Shown one piece after another: positions 15,240-24,139 of a stretch of 64,000 nt of DNA. Positions within the stretch are counted from its first letter, which is position 1; each line of letters opens with the position of its first letter. A model generated the notes under the pieces. That model searched no databases. It was given only the letters and a program-made list of their open reading frames with translations, and was not told the origin of the DNA. The position numbers and the translations under genes are program-made. The DNA is from an uncultured Oscillospiraceae bacterium (lineage in GTDB: Bacteria; Bacillota; Clostridia; Oscillospirales; Acutalibacteraceae), in the NCBI GenBank assembly GCA_902492895.1, contig CABUNG010000006.1:40218-104217 (forward strand). The letters are read 5' to 3'.

Positions 15240-15893
15240 ATGAAACGGCTGCCCCCCGCCCTGCCGAAGGATCTGCCGATCTGTTCCGATTTGGCCGGAG
15301 CCGTCGAAGCCTGCCTGAACGCGGGCGACGATGTCACCGACCGCCATTTCCTCTCGGGCGCCCTGTCCGGATCCTTCACGTCCCGGATGGAATTCCGCCG
15401 CTGCCGGTTCGACGGCGTCCGCCTGTCCGGCTGCCGGTTTGGCCGCACCGATTTTGTGGACGTGGTGTTCGCGGACTGCGACCTGTCCGGGGCCGAGATG
15501 TCCGGCTGCGGGTTTCTGCGCTGCCGGTTTGAAAACTGCAAGGGCGTGGGAACCGGCTTCGTCCACAGCCCCATGCGCCACGTATCCTTCGAGGGCGGAC
15601 CCTTCCGGCTGGCAAACTTTTCGGAAACGCCGTTCAAGCAGGTGGCATTCGCGGGCTGCGACCTGTCCGAAAGCACCTTCCTGCAGTGCACGGCGGAGGG
15701 ACTTTCCTTCGACGCCTGCCGGCTGGTGAAGATCAATTTCTGCCGCACCAAACTGGCAGGTCTCGATCTTTCGTCCAATGAACTCGAGGGCATCCTCGTT
15801 TCCGGTGACGAACTGCGGGATGCGATCGTCTCCCCGCTGCAGGCCGTGGAACTCGCCCGGCTGCTCGGCATCAAAATAAAGGACGGCATCTGA
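15240..15893 (+). CDS. Pentapeptide-repeat protein
   Basis: This 217-residue protein consists mainly of pentapeptide repeats (A(D/N)LXX-like) between about residues 45 and 185. Examples are FRRCRF, VRLSGCRF, CDLSGAEMSGCGF and CDLSESTFLQC. Such repeats form a right-handed quadrilateral beta-helix. Some relatives mimic DNA and protect gyrase, such as MfpA and Qnr, but most have no known role. The many cysteines in the repeats are notable. The ATG at 15240 has better ribosome spacing than the ATG at 15231. A MazG-like gene follows 13 bp downstream, so they may be co-transcribed. Confidence 0.85.
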   Translation: MKRLPPALPKDLPICSDLAGAVEACLNAGDDVTDRHFLSGALSGSFTSRMEFRRCRFDGVRLSGCRFGRTDFVDVVFADCDLSGAEMSGCGFLRCRFENCKGVGTGFVHSPMRHVSFEGGPFRLANFSETPFKQVAFAGCDLSESTFLQCTAEGLSFDACRLVKINFCRTKLAGLDLSSNELEGILVSGDELRDAIVSPLQAVELARLLGIKIKDGI

Positions 15894-15906
15894 AAGGAGA
15901 ATCGCT

Positions 15907-16233
15907 ATGACCGATCAAACCACGACGCTGGCTCAGATCAAACAGCACATACAGGATTTTTCGGATGCCCGGGGCTGGCGCAAAGGACAAAACGCCAAAG
16001 ATCTGGCGATGGCTCTCACAGTGGAAGCGGCTGAGCTGGCTGAAATTTTCATGTGGCTGCACTCCGACCGCGCGGACGACGTCAAAGAGGATCCAAAAGA
16101 GTTCGAGCATCTGCAGGAAGAGATTGCGGACGTGTTTTGGTATCTCTGCCGCCTATGCGAGCATTTTGACATCGACCTCGCCGGGGCTGTGGAAGATAAA
16201 ACAGAAAAAAACGCACGAAAATATCCGGTATGA
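15907..16233 (+). CDS. MazG-like nucleotide pyrophosphohydrolase
   Basis: This 108-residue protein is an all-alpha NTP pyrophosphatase of the MazG/dCTPase group, which hydrolyses (d)NTPs to NMP and pyrophosphate. The metal-binding signature is present as EAAELAEIF followed by LQEEIADVFWYL. It probably forms a dimer or tetramer and acts in nucleotide-pool housekeeping. GAAAGGAG before the ATG supports the start. A strong terminator follows. The exact nucleotide substrate cannot be read from sequence. Confidence 0.9.
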   Translation: MTDQTTTLAQIKQHIQDFSDARGWRKGQNAKDLAMALTVEAAELAEIFMWLHSDRADDVKEDPKEFEHLQEEIADVFWYLCRLCEHFDIDLAGAVEDKTEKNARKYPV

Positions 16234-16275
16234 TCCGGCTCCGCTGTCCCAAAAGCCCGGCGGCATATAAACGGC

Positions 16276-16306
16276 AAAAGGGGAAACGCATGGCGTTTCC
16301 CCTTTT
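16276..16306. terminator. Bidirectional terminator
   Basis: AAAAGGGGAAACGC and GCGTTTCCCCTTTT form a 14-bp stem with ATG loop and a T-run, between converging genes. Confidence 0.85.
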
Positions 16307-16330
16307 TTTATGATCCAAGATAAGGCCGGC

Positions 16331-17173
16331 TCAGGACGTCTGGATTTTCATCGAGATGTCGAGGGCCGTGACCGAATGGGTCAGTGCTCCGATCGAAATG
16401 ATATCCACCCCGGTTTCGGCCACAGGCCGGAGGGTCTCTTCCCGGATCCCGCCGCTCGCCTCGAGCAGCGCCCGTCCGGCGACGAGCTTCACGGCCTCAG
16501 CCATGGCGGCGCAGTCCATATTGTCGAGCATGATGATGTCCGCGCCGGCCTCGAGCGCCTGACGGACTTCGTCGAGGTTCCGGGTCTCCACCTCGAGCTT
16601 CACCATATGCCCGAGCTTCTCCCGGATAGCCGCGACCGCCTGGGGAATCCCGCCCGCGGCGTCGATGTGGTTGTCCTTGAGCATGGCGCCGTCAGACAGA
16701 TTAAAGCGATGGTTTTTGCCCCCGCCGACGGTGACGGCGTATTTCTGCAGCGCCCGCAGCCCCGGAAGAGTCTTGCGGGTGTCCGTTATCACGGCCTTTG
16801 TCCCTTTGACCTTCTCCACCGCTTTGGCGGTGGCGGTGGCGATGCCCGACATGTGCTGCACGAGATTCAGCGCCGTCCGCTCCCCCTTGAGGAGGGCGCG
16901 GGTATGCCCCTCCACCCGGGCGATGAGGTCGCCGGGCTTCACGGCTGACCCTTCGGGCCGATACACCTCAGCCGTAAACCCATCGTCCAGGAGTTCAAAC
17001 ACCCGCAGGGCCGCATCCAGCCCGCAGACCACGCCCTCCGCCTTCGAGAGAAACCGCGCGGAGGTCCGGCACTCGGCCGGGATCATCAGGTCGGTGGTGG
17101 TGTCGAGATAATGGATATCCTCCTTGAGGGCCGTCCGGATCACGTCATCGACATAAAACAGAGGGAGTTGCAT
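16331..17173 (-). CDS. nadC: Quinolinate phosphoribosyltransferase
   Basis: This 280-residue enzyme converts quinolinate and PRPP into nicotinate mononucleotide, CO2 and pyrophosphate. Family motifs are seen: the RTALNLVQHMSGIAT segment, then DTRKTLPGLR, GGGKNHRFNLSD, LKDNHID, and the barrel residues EVETRNLDE and MLDNM. AAGGAGG places the start at the ATG at 17173 rather than the upstream in-frame codon. It follows nadB and prs in one apparent transcript. Its substrates come from those two genes together with a quinolinate synthase, NadA, not encoded here. Confidence 0.96.
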   Translation of the reverse strand: MQLPLFYVDDVIRTALKEDIHYLDTTTDLMIPAECRTSARFLSKAEGVVCGLDAALRVFELLDDGFTAEVYRPEGSAVKPGDLIARVEGHTRALLKGERTALNLVQHMSGIATATAKAVEKVKGTKAVITDTRKTLPGLRALQKYAVTVGGGKNHRFNLSDGAMLKDNHIDAAGGIPQAVAAIREKLGHMVKLEVETRNLDEVRQALEAGADIIMLDNMDCAAMAEAVKLVAGRALLEASGGIREETLRPVAETGVDIISIGALTHSVTALDISMKIQTS

Positions 17174-17235
17174 CAGAGCTGCCTCCTTATACAAATTTTC
17201 AAAGGAACATCGGATCGAATGTCCTGGCCGCCGAT

Positions 17236-18714
17236 TCAGTCCAATTCACCGCGGTTCTTCATGTCCAGGACCTCCCGCAGGATGATCACGCAGACCGTCG
17301 CGAGGCTTTTGGCCTCAACGAAATCGGTGGTCAGCGCATATCCGCCGGTTTTCAGGTCTTCGAGGATTTCCTCGGCCTTGACAAGCCCCTTTTCCGCGGC
17401 GTCATAATCGGGCAGGACGAACCACGCCTTCTGCATGATGTCGCGGACAGCGGTGCGGTGCCCCGCCAGAAGAGCGCGCCCTTCCGTCCGCAGGACAGGG
17501 CGCTCGCCGGACAGGCCGCTGTCTTCGTGCCGCATCCGGCGGCTGATGTCGTAGGTGGTCCGCCTGGCAAAGACGAGCGCCTCGAGCAGGGAATTGCTCG
17601 CAAGGCGGTTGAGGCCGTGTACCCCGGTGTGTGAGCATTCCCCGGCCGCATACAGCCGGTCCACCGTGGTGTCGCCGTAGACCCCCACATCGATCCCCCC
17701 CATCAGATAATGCTGGCAGGGGAAGACGGGGATCAAATCCTTCGTGATATCCACGCCCTCTTCGAGACATCGCTCGTAAATCATGGGGAAGCGGTTTTTG
17801 ATGAACTCCTCGCCCCGGAAGCGGATATCGAGATAGATATCCTCGCTGCCGGTACGGGCAGCCTCCTGCATGATCGCGCGGGATACCACGTCGCGGGGCG
17901 CGAGCTCGCCCCGTTCGTCATAGCGGTACATGAACCGCTCGCCGTCTTTGTTGAGCAGGGTCGCCCCTTCGCCCCGGACCGCCTCCGAAATGAGGAAGCG
18001 TTCCCGGCCCTGGGCTGCGGCAAAGGCCGTGGGATGGAACTGCACCAGATGCAGATTCTTGATTCGGGCGCCGCGTTCATAGGCCAGGGTGATGCCGTCG
18101 CCGGTGGCGATGGCGGAGTTGGTGGTGTAAGGATACACCCGGCCGATCCCGCCCGTACAAAGGATGCAGTAGGAACAGGACAGAACCCGCGGTTCGTCCC
18201 CGACGAGGAGCTGCGCCCAGAAGCCCCCCTCCCCCGGCACCAGATTCACGAGCTGGGCATAATCGAGAAAATCGATGTTGGGCTTTTCCATGGCGGCGGC
18301 CAGCAGCTTCTCGGTGATTTCCCGGCCGGTCGAGTCCTTGTGATGCAGAATCCGGCGGCGGGAATGCCCGCCCTCCAGCGTCATGGAAATGTGGTGCTTG
18401 GCATCCCGGTCGAAATCGACATGCATTTCCTTGAGAAGGCGCAGGACGTCCTCGGGTCCTTCGTTGACCAGAATTTCCAGACTGCGCAGATCGTTTTTAT
18501 AGCCGCCCGCGATCAGGGTATCCGCAATATGGAGCCGGAAATCGTCGTTTTCCTTGTCCACCACCGCGGCCACGCCTCCCTGGGCCAGGGCGCTGTTGCA
18601 AAGCATCCGCTCTTTCTTGGACAGCACCAGCACCCGCACCTCGGGCGCGAAGTTGAGGGCCGCGTACAGACCGGCCACGCCGCTGCCCGCGATCAGTACA
18701 TCATAGTCGTTCAT
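17236..18714 (-). CDS. nadB: L-aspartate oxidase
   Basis: This 492-residue flavoprotein oxidises L-aspartate to iminoaspartate, the first step of NAD synthesis. The N-terminal FAD-binding motif VLIAGSGVAGLYAALN and the QGGVAAV segment are typical. HHKDSTGREI and AGECSHTGVHGLNRLASNSLLEAL match the fumarate reductase/NadB family. In anaerobes fumarate rather than oxygen can be the electron acceptor. It lies between prs and nadC, and a nadA gene, normally next to it, is absent from this window. Confidence 0.95.
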   Translation of the reverse strand: MNDYDVLIAGSGVAGLYAALNFAPEVRVLVLSKKERMLCNSALAQGGVAAVVDKENDDFRLHIADTLIAGGYKNDLRSLEILVNEGPEDVLRLLKEMHVDFDRDAKHHISMTLEGGHSRRRILHHKDSTGREITEKLLAAAMEKPNIDFLDYAQLVNLVPGEGGFWAQLLVGDEPRVLSCSYCILCTGGIGRVYPYTTNSAIATGDGITLAYERGARIKNLHLVQFHPTAFAAAQGRERFLISEAVRGEGATLLNKDGERFMYRYDERGELAPRDVVSRAIMQEAARTGSEDIYLDIRFRGEEFIKNRFPMIYERCLEEGVDITKDLIPVFPCQHYLMGGIDVGVYGDTTVDRLYAAGECSHTGVHGLNRLASNSLLEALVFARRTTYDISRRMRHEDSGLSGERPVLRTEGRALLAGHRTAVRDIMQKAWFVLPDYDAAEKGLVKAEEILEDLKTGGYALTTDFVEAKSLATVCVIILREVLDMKNRGELD

Positions 18715-18746
18715 GTTGCGCCATTCTTTCTTCGAATGATCGGGTT

Positions 18747-19901
18747 TCAGCGTCCGCCCTGCCGTTCGGCGAGCAGGCTCTTGATTTTCTCATGGGGATC
18801 GATGATGAGGCTGACCGACACATCGTGATTGAGGGCCGCGATGAAATAGGCGATGTATTTGGAGACGTCTACATCGACATACCATTCCCGATGCTTGAGT
18901 TCTTCGGTCCGATAGGTCAGGTTGGTGCCCAGCACCCCCGCGATAACGCCCTCTTCATAGGCTTTGTCGAAGCTTTCGAGGCCATTTGTGAAAATGGGAT
19001 AGGTGGCGTAGGCAAAAATCCGGGCCGCCTTGCGCTTTTTCAGCTCATAGGCGATGTCCAGCATGGATTCGCCGGACGAAATGATGTCGTCTGCGATGAA
19101 AACGTCCAGGCCCTCGACCGATTCGCCGAGATATTCATGGGCGATGATGGGGTTCCGGCCGTTGACCACGCGGGCGTAATCGCGGCGTTTATAAAACATG
19201 CCGAGACTGACGCCGAGGATAGAGGCGTAATACATGTTGCGGTTCATCGCGCCCTCGTCGGGGCTGACGATCATCAGGTGTTCCCGGTCAGGGATCAGAT
19301 CGGGGAAATGACGGAACAGGGCTTTGAGCGTTTGATAGGACGGAATTACGTTGTCGAAGCCCATCAGCGGCACAGCGTTCTGCACCCGGGCGTCGTGAGC
19401 GTCGAAGGTGATGATGTTGGAGACACCCATCCGCTCGAGCTCCTGCAGCGCGACCGCACAGTCCAGAGATTCCCGATAGCTGCGGCGGTGCTGACGCCCG
19501 CCGTAGAGAATGGGCATGATGACGTTGATGCGGTGGGCTTTACCGCCCGCGGCCTGGATAATCCGCTTGAGATCCTGGAAATGGTCGTCCGGGGACATGC
19601 TGTTTTTCTGGCCGAACATGTTGTATGTACAGCTGTAGTTGCCCACATCCACCAAGATAAAGAGATCGTCGCCGCGGATGCTGGCCTTGATGATGCCCTT
19701 GCCGTCCCCGGAGGAAAAACGGGGGCACTCCGCCGGAATGAGGAATGAATCCTGTTCCCGGCCGCTGTTGCAGGCCCATTCCTGCAGATGCGCATTGATC
19801 TTCTCTCCGAGTTCTTCCGTTCCCGGAAGAGCGATGATGTCCAGGGGCGCCACGCGGTCCTGCAGATTGAAAATCGTCTCACTGGTAAACTTGTCCGCCA
19901 A
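18747..19901 (-). CDS. prs: Ribose-phosphate pyrophosphokinase
   Basis: This 384-residue enzyme makes PRPP from ribose 5-phosphate and ATP. It is longer than the usual 315 residues and belongs to a clostridial-type long form. The PRPP-binding loop reads FIADDIISSGESMLD, where Thr-Gly usually occur at Ser-Gly-Glu-Ser. MIVSPDEGAMNRNMYYASILGVSLGMFYKRRD includes the ATP/Mg-binding part. I place the start at the TTG at 19901, nine bases after AAAGGAG. A GTG at 19961 is an alternative adding 20 residues. Position before nadB and nadC suggests PRPP supply for NAD synthesis. Confidence 0.88.
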   Translation of the reverse strand: MADKFTSETIFNLQDRVAPLDIIALPGTEELGEKINAHLQEWACNSGREQDSFLIPAECPRFSSGDGKGIIKASIRGDDLFILVDVGNYSCTYNMFGQKNSMSPDDHFQDLKRIIQAAGGKAHRINVIMPILYGGRQHRRSYRESLDCAVALQELERMGVSNIITFDAHDARVQNAVPLMGFDNVIPSYQTLKALFRHFPDLIPDREHLMIVSPDEGAMNRNMYYASILGVSLGMFYKRRDYARVVNGRNPIIAHEYLGESVEGLDVFIADDIISSGESMLDIAYELKKRKAARIFAYATYPIFTNGLESFDKAYEEGVIAGVLGTNLTYRTEELKHREWYVDVDVSKYIAYFIAALNHDVSVSLIIDPHEKIKSLLAERQGGR

Positions 19902-20110
19902 ATTCAACGTCTCCTTTTTTCCGTCCCCGATTTTTGGCAGGACTGTGCTTTCATACGGCACAGCTGCCTTTGAATTGTGAAATATTACAGGCTGTTTCTA
20001 TTGTAGCACATCCCGCGTGTTTGTGGGAAGAGGCCCCCCGCGATTTGGCTACCGAATTTTCCCGAAACGTGTCGGCGGTTATTGGGGAGGATGCACAAGC
20101 AGGGGCCGCC

Positions 20111-20458
20111 CACAGTCCTCGCTTGGGTTTCGCTGTCTGCGGCCCCTTCGAAAACGCCTTTGGCGTTTTCCCTGCGTTCCCGCGCTGCCGCCCCGCCCAC
20201 AGTCCTCGCTTGGGTTTCGCTGTCTGCGGCCCCTTCGAAAACGCCTTTGGCGTTTTCCCTGCGTTCCCGCGCTGCCGCCCCGCCCACAGTCCTCGCTTGG
20301 GTTTCGCTGTCTGCGGCCCCTTCGAAAACGCCTTTGGCGTTTTCCCTGCGTTCCCGCGCTGCCGCCCCGCCCACAGTCCTCGCTTGGGTTTCGCTGTCTG
20401 CGGCCCCTTCGAAAACGCCTTTGGCGTTTTCCCTGCGTTCCCGCGCTGCCGCCCCGCC
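20111..20458. repeat. Four exact 87-bp tandem repeats
   Basis: Four identical 87-bp units begin at 20111, 20198, 20285 and 20372. A 6-base partial copy, CACAGT, begins at 20459. Each unit holds a hairpin, GAAAACGCC-TTT-GGCGTTTTC. Because 87 is a multiple of three, several frames stay open across the array on both strands. I regard these reading frames as by-products of the repeat. No gene is supported from 19902 to 20707. The remaining parts hold the prs leader and the ECF sigma leader with a TATAAT at 20669-20674. Confidence 0.95.
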
Positions 20459-20707
20459 CACAGTGATACTTATTTTAAGTTCTCTCTCCTCCCCCTCTCT
20501 TACAGATTTTTCGACATTCCTCAGTGTTTTCCCCATGTGAAACGAATATAGAAAAGATGCATTCCCCCAACCCGCTGCCATATACCAATCTAAAGGAGGT
20601 AACCGAACCAAACTATTCCATGCAAATTTTTCTTTTCCCTTTTCCATAAAAGGATCTCTGCTCCGTCGTATAATAAGCGAAAAGCTTTTCACAGAGGAGG
20701 CGTCGTC

Positions 20708-21250
20708 TTGAACAACGAATGTTTTGATCAAGCGATTGCCCGTGTAGCATCCGGAGACGTAACCGGTCTGGAAGACATTTACCGCGCATATGCGTCCAGC
20801 ATTTACGCGGTGTGTCTCTCGGTAACCGGGCAGCGGGCCGATGCGGAAGATGCGGCGGCAGAGACCTTCCTGCGCGTTTGGAAAAAGGCCGACACCTACC
20901 GCCGGGGAAACGGGCACCGGGCATGGCTGATGACCATTGCCCACCATACAGCTGCCGAAATGATGCGGCGGCAGAGCCGGATCAGTCCGGTAGAGGACGC
21001 GGTATTGGAAACGATTCCTGTTGCCGCCGGTCCTGAGGACGAGACGTGTACCCGGCTTCTGTTGGATGGGGCGCTTCAGACGCTCAGCGAGCCGGAACGG
21101 CAGGTGGTTTCCCTGCATGTGATCGCGGATCTTCCGCTGCGGGAAGTGGCCCGTATTCTGGAAGTGCCGCTGGGCACGATCGCCTGGCGGAAGCGTCAGG
21201 CGATGGGAAAACTGCGCCGGCTGTTAATGGAAAGGGAGAATGCATCATGA
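20708..21250 (+). CDS. ECF-type sigma factor
   Basis: This 180-residue protein is an extracytoplasmic-function sigma factor. Region 2 contains GQRADAEDAAAETFLRVWKK and HRAWLMTIAHHTAAEMMRR. Region 4 contains LSEPERQVVSLHVIADLPLREVARILEVPLGTIAWRK. It starts with TTG at 20708 behind an AGAGGAGG ribosome site. Its stop codon overlaps the ATG of the next gene as ATGA, the usual coupling between an ECF sigma factor and its anti-sigma factor. The signal it responds to is probably at the cell envelope. Confidence 0.92.
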   Translation: MNNECFDQAIARVASGDVTGLEDIYRAYASSIYAVCLSVTGQRADAEDAAAETFLRVWKKADTYRRGNGHRAWLMTIAHHTAAEMMRRQSRISPVEDAVLETIPVAAGPEDETCTRLLLDGALQTLSEPERQVVSLHVIADLPLREVARILEVPLGTIAWRKRQAMGKLRRLLMERENAS

Positions 21251-23004
21251 AATCACCCTCGAACCGAGAAATTCAAAACATCCTCAAACAGGCGGCCGAG
21301 CAGAGCACTCCGCCGCTGTGGGACCGGATCGAATCCGGCCTGCATGAAAACCGCTACGCCTATGAAATCGAGGCGAACCCGGCCACCCGGAAAGCCTGGT
21401 GGCGCCGGCCGATCGTGGCGCTCGCCGCGTCCTTGTTCCTGGTTGTGGCGGTCAGCCTCACGCTGCTCTATCCCACATTGTCTCCGGCCACATCGGCGCA
21501 GCCCGGAACGGTGGAACTCTCCTTCAAAGCCCGAAGCAACGTGCTTGGAAACGTGGATTACGGCCTGGAGGGCAACCGCTCGGAAAGCCTGCGGCTGATC
21601 GAATCCCGTGCGGAGCTCGAAACGTCGCTGATGCGGATCGGTCTGCTGATGAATGGAGAGACCAAACCCTCGGCCGCCGTCGAAGTGCCGCCCTATCCCC
21701 AAAAGGTGGAGGCCAGCCTGCCCTATACAGAAGAGTATTTCAAAAAGCACGCGCTGCTGATGCTGCTCTATCCCTGGGAAACCGGATACGATGAGAAGGA
21801 TGTCAAAAGCGTTGTGAAAACCGCTTCCACGCTGACTGTCACGCTCTCCCAGAGTGAACCGAATCCGCAGGGGTATGCCGGACTGCGGCAGGCGCTGTTT
21901 GTGGAAGTCGGCAAAGACGACGTGGAGGGCTGCGACCGGTTTGTCTTTGAGGTGGAAGCCTCCGGCGAATACCCGGCAGAAACTCTGGAGACTGCCCGGT
22001 ATCGGGTGGAATCGGTCGGCGTGAACACCAAAAATACCGCGGCCAACCGGATCCTGACCGACGTGCAGGGCGTCGCCGATCTGCGGAGCCGTCTGCCCGA
22101 CGCTGCGGCCAGAGAAATGCTCGAGCAGTATGACGAAGCGTATTTCCAGGAACACGACCTGATCACGCTGTATCTTGCACAGCCGTATACGGGCAGCATT
22201 CTGGACGTGGTGGGCGTCACATCGCTGAAAAACAGCACCGATCGGGCGCTCGATATCGTGCTCACCAAAAAGGACACGGACGCGAGCGGTACAAACGGCC
22301 GGATTTACTGTCTGGAACTGCCTAAGGGCATCGTTTCCTCCGATACGGTCCTGTACCTGTACAACGCGTTCCAGGGTTCGGTGACCATTCTGGCGGATCT
22401 CGACGAGGACGACATGACCGCCCTGGAGCTGGTGCAGGGCGAGGAACGGACGCTACTGAATATCAACGGCGCGGCATTCATGAATTTTGGAACCGAGCCC
22501 ATGATGTACGGCGGCGTCTATCTGCGGCCGGCCGATCTCGATGGTGACGGAGCCAAGGAAATTCTGCTCGAAACGAGCTGGACGCTGCCGAAGGGCATGC
22601 GTCCCTATACACTCAAGCGCACAGACGGCGAGTGGTTTGAAATTACGACCTCTCTGTTCAGCAGTCCGGACCTAAACAGCTGGATCATACCCGGTCGCCG
22701 GCTGGCCTCCGCTCGGCTGACGGACGGTCAGGAGCACACCATCGATATCACCGGACATGACGATTGGTTTTATGAGAATGGAGAACTGGCCATGCAGATC
22801 ACCTGTGAAAGCGGTGCGTATGAACGGTATCCGGCCATCGTGCCGCTTCCGAACGGGCAGACGGGGCTGTCGCTACAGCAGATCATCTATGCCGTTGATG
22901 AACAAGCTAACCGGTATAAGCTGGCCTCATTGGAGACCATACTCACTATGGGGACGGACGAATGGACCGTTTACAGTGAGGAATTGAAACTGATTCAGAA
23001 TTAG
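21247..23004 (+). CDS. Membrane protein, probable anti-sigma factor
   Basis: This 585-residue protein has a cytoplasmic N-terminus of about 54 residues, one membrane helix (about 55-76) and a large extracellular part. The N-terminus would be the sigma-binding region. The outer part is beta-rich. It includes a YLRPADLDGDGAKEILLETSW segment that resembles FG-GAP or calcium-binding repeats. It is translationally coupled to the ECF sigma gene, which supports the anti-sigma role. I see no zinc-binding anti-sigma motif (HxxxCxxC). The sensed ligand is unknown. A C39-like lipoprotein follows 12 bp downstream. Confidence 0.72.
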   Translation: MKSPSNREIQNILKQAAEQSTPPLWDRIESGLHENRYAYEIEANPATRKAWWRRPIVALAASLFLVVAVSLTLLYPTLSPATSAQPGTVELSFKARSNVLGNVDYGLEGNRSESLRLIESRAELETSLMRIGLLMNGETKPSAAVEVPPYPQKVEASLPYTEEYFKKHALLMLLYPWETGYDEKDVKSVVKTASTLTVTLSQSEPNPQGYAGLRQALFVEVGKDDVEGCDRFVFEVEASGEYPAETLETARYRVESVGVNTKNTAANRILTDVQGVADLRSRLPDAAAREMLEQYDEAYFQEHDLITLYLAQPYTGSILDVVGVTSLKNSTDRALDIVLTKKDTDASGTNGRIYCLELPKGIVSSDTVLYLYNAFQGSVTILADLDEDDMTALELVQGEERTLLNINGAAFMNFGTEPMMYGGVYLRPADLDGDGAKEILLETSWTLPKGMRPYTLKRTDGEWFEITTSLFSSPDLNSWIIPGRRLASARLTDGQEHTIDITGHDDWFYENGELAMQITCESGAYERYPAIVPLPNGQTGLSLQQIIYAVDEQANRYKLASLETILTMGTDEWTVYSEELKLIQN

Positions 23005-23016
23005 GGAGGCCTGAAT

Positions 23017-23988
23017 ATGAAAAGGGCTAAACTGAGATTTTCTGCAGCGATGACAGCAGTTTGCCTTTTGTGCGGCGCCACGGCCTGTCTGAAGAAGCCC
23101 GAGCCCGACGCGGCTGAGGTACAGGGACATGAAAAGCCCGCCACGATGGTCCAGGAATCGAGCGCATCCCCGGAAACGTCATCGGAGGTGTCCCAGGCGG
23201 AATCGTCAGAGACGGTTATATCGTCTTCGGCGGTGAACCCTCCGCCCACGAGTGAGAAGCCGCCGCTTACAAGTTCGGATTCCCCTGTCAAAAACAAGAC
23301 GGTGCTGCAGGTGCTGTATTTGAGTCAAAAAGGCATTCTGCCGAACGGATGCGAGGCGGTCAGCGCCACCATGCTGCTGCATCATGTGGGGATCAACGTC
23401 GCGCCGATAGACTTTGTCGACCGGTATCTGGACTGTGAACCGACTTGGACCGAAGGCAAAACCCGATACGGACCTGATCCATCCAAAGCTTACGCGGGAA
23501 ATCCCCGCAAAATCCAGGGCGGATTCGGCTGCTTCTCCCCCGTGATCGAGCGGGCGCTCATCCAGGCCGTCGAAGCGTTTGCCCCCGGGCAATACGAGGT
23601 GTTGAACCTCGGCGGCATTTCACTCAAGGAATTGGAAACCTATATCGACAAGGGAATTCCCGCCGCCATTTGGGCCACCATCGGGATGCAGGAGGTCCCC
23701 TTCTATTACGAATGGGTATCTCCCGACGACGGGCTGACTTACCGCTATCCCGCCAGAGAACATTGCCTGGTGCTCGTGGGATACGACGACCAGCGGTATT
23801 ATTTCAACGATCCTTATAACTCCAACGGTCTGGTGAGCTACAGCAAGGCCACAGTGGAAAAACGATATGAAACGCTCGGCCGTCAGGCAGTTGTGATCCA
23901 GCCGTCGCGCCAAGACGCCTATACAAACGACGACCTCAACGATGAGTCCGATCCCCTTGATTTCGCAGTCCAATACCCCATCCACTAA
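23017..23988 (+). CDS. C39-like cysteine peptidase lipoprotein
   Basis: This 323-residue protein carries a signal peptide with a probable lipobox ending in Cys24 (ATAC). A Ser/Thr/Pro-rich linker runs to about residue 95. The C-terminal domain is a papain-like C39-type fold. The catalytic Cys112 is in LPNGCEAVSATMLL, the His in REHCLVLVGYD, and the Asp in YYFNDPYN. It is therefore probably an active extracellular peptidase. It follows the ECF sigma and anti-sigma genes closely and probably belongs to the same transcript. It may act on envelope proteins or peptidoglycan-linked peptides. GGGAGG supports the start. Confidence 0.82.
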   Translation: MKRAKLRFSAAMTAVCLLCGATACLKKPEPDAAEVQGHEKPATMVQESSASPETSSEVSQAESSETVISSSAVNPPPTSEKPPLTSSDSPVKNKTVLQVLYLSQKGILPNGCEAVSATMLLHHVGINVAPIDFVDRYLDCEPTWTEGKTRYGPDPSKAYAGNPRKIQGGFGCFSPVIERALIQAVEAFAPGQYEVLNLGGISLKELETYIDKGIPAAIWATIGMQEVPFYYEWVSPDDGLTYRYPAREHCLVLVGYDDQRYYFNDPYNSNGLVSYSKATVEKRYETLGRQAVVIQPSRQDAYTNDDLNDESDPLDFAVQYPIH

Positions 23989-24020
23989 ACATGACAAATA
24001 CAATTCCGTCGGAATTGTAA

Positions 24021-24062
24021 AACCCCGCAGAGAAAACGGCGTGCCGTTTTCTCTGCGGGGTT
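24021..24062 (+). terminator. Terminator after the C39-like gene
   Basis: A 20-bp stem, AACCCCGCAGAG... with ...CTCTGCGGGGTT, has a two-base tip. A smaller hairpin, CAATTCC-GTC-GGAATTG (24001-24017), precedes it. Confidence 0.75.
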
Positions 24063-24139
24063 CTGTCGTTTTATGAAAGGCTGGCTGCTCCGGCTTCGCT
24101 GTGGTATACTGATAAAAAAACAGTAAAGCAGGGATCCGG

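Noticed and set aside
20111..20458. CRISPR array
   Set aside because: The repeats are directly adjacent with no unique spacers, the unit is 87 bp, and no cas gene is present.
19985..21118. Long minus-strand frame of 377 codons with four copies of a 29-residue repeat
   Set aside because: It arises from the 87-bp DNA repeat, has no ribosome site, and overlaps the ECF sigma gene on the other strand.
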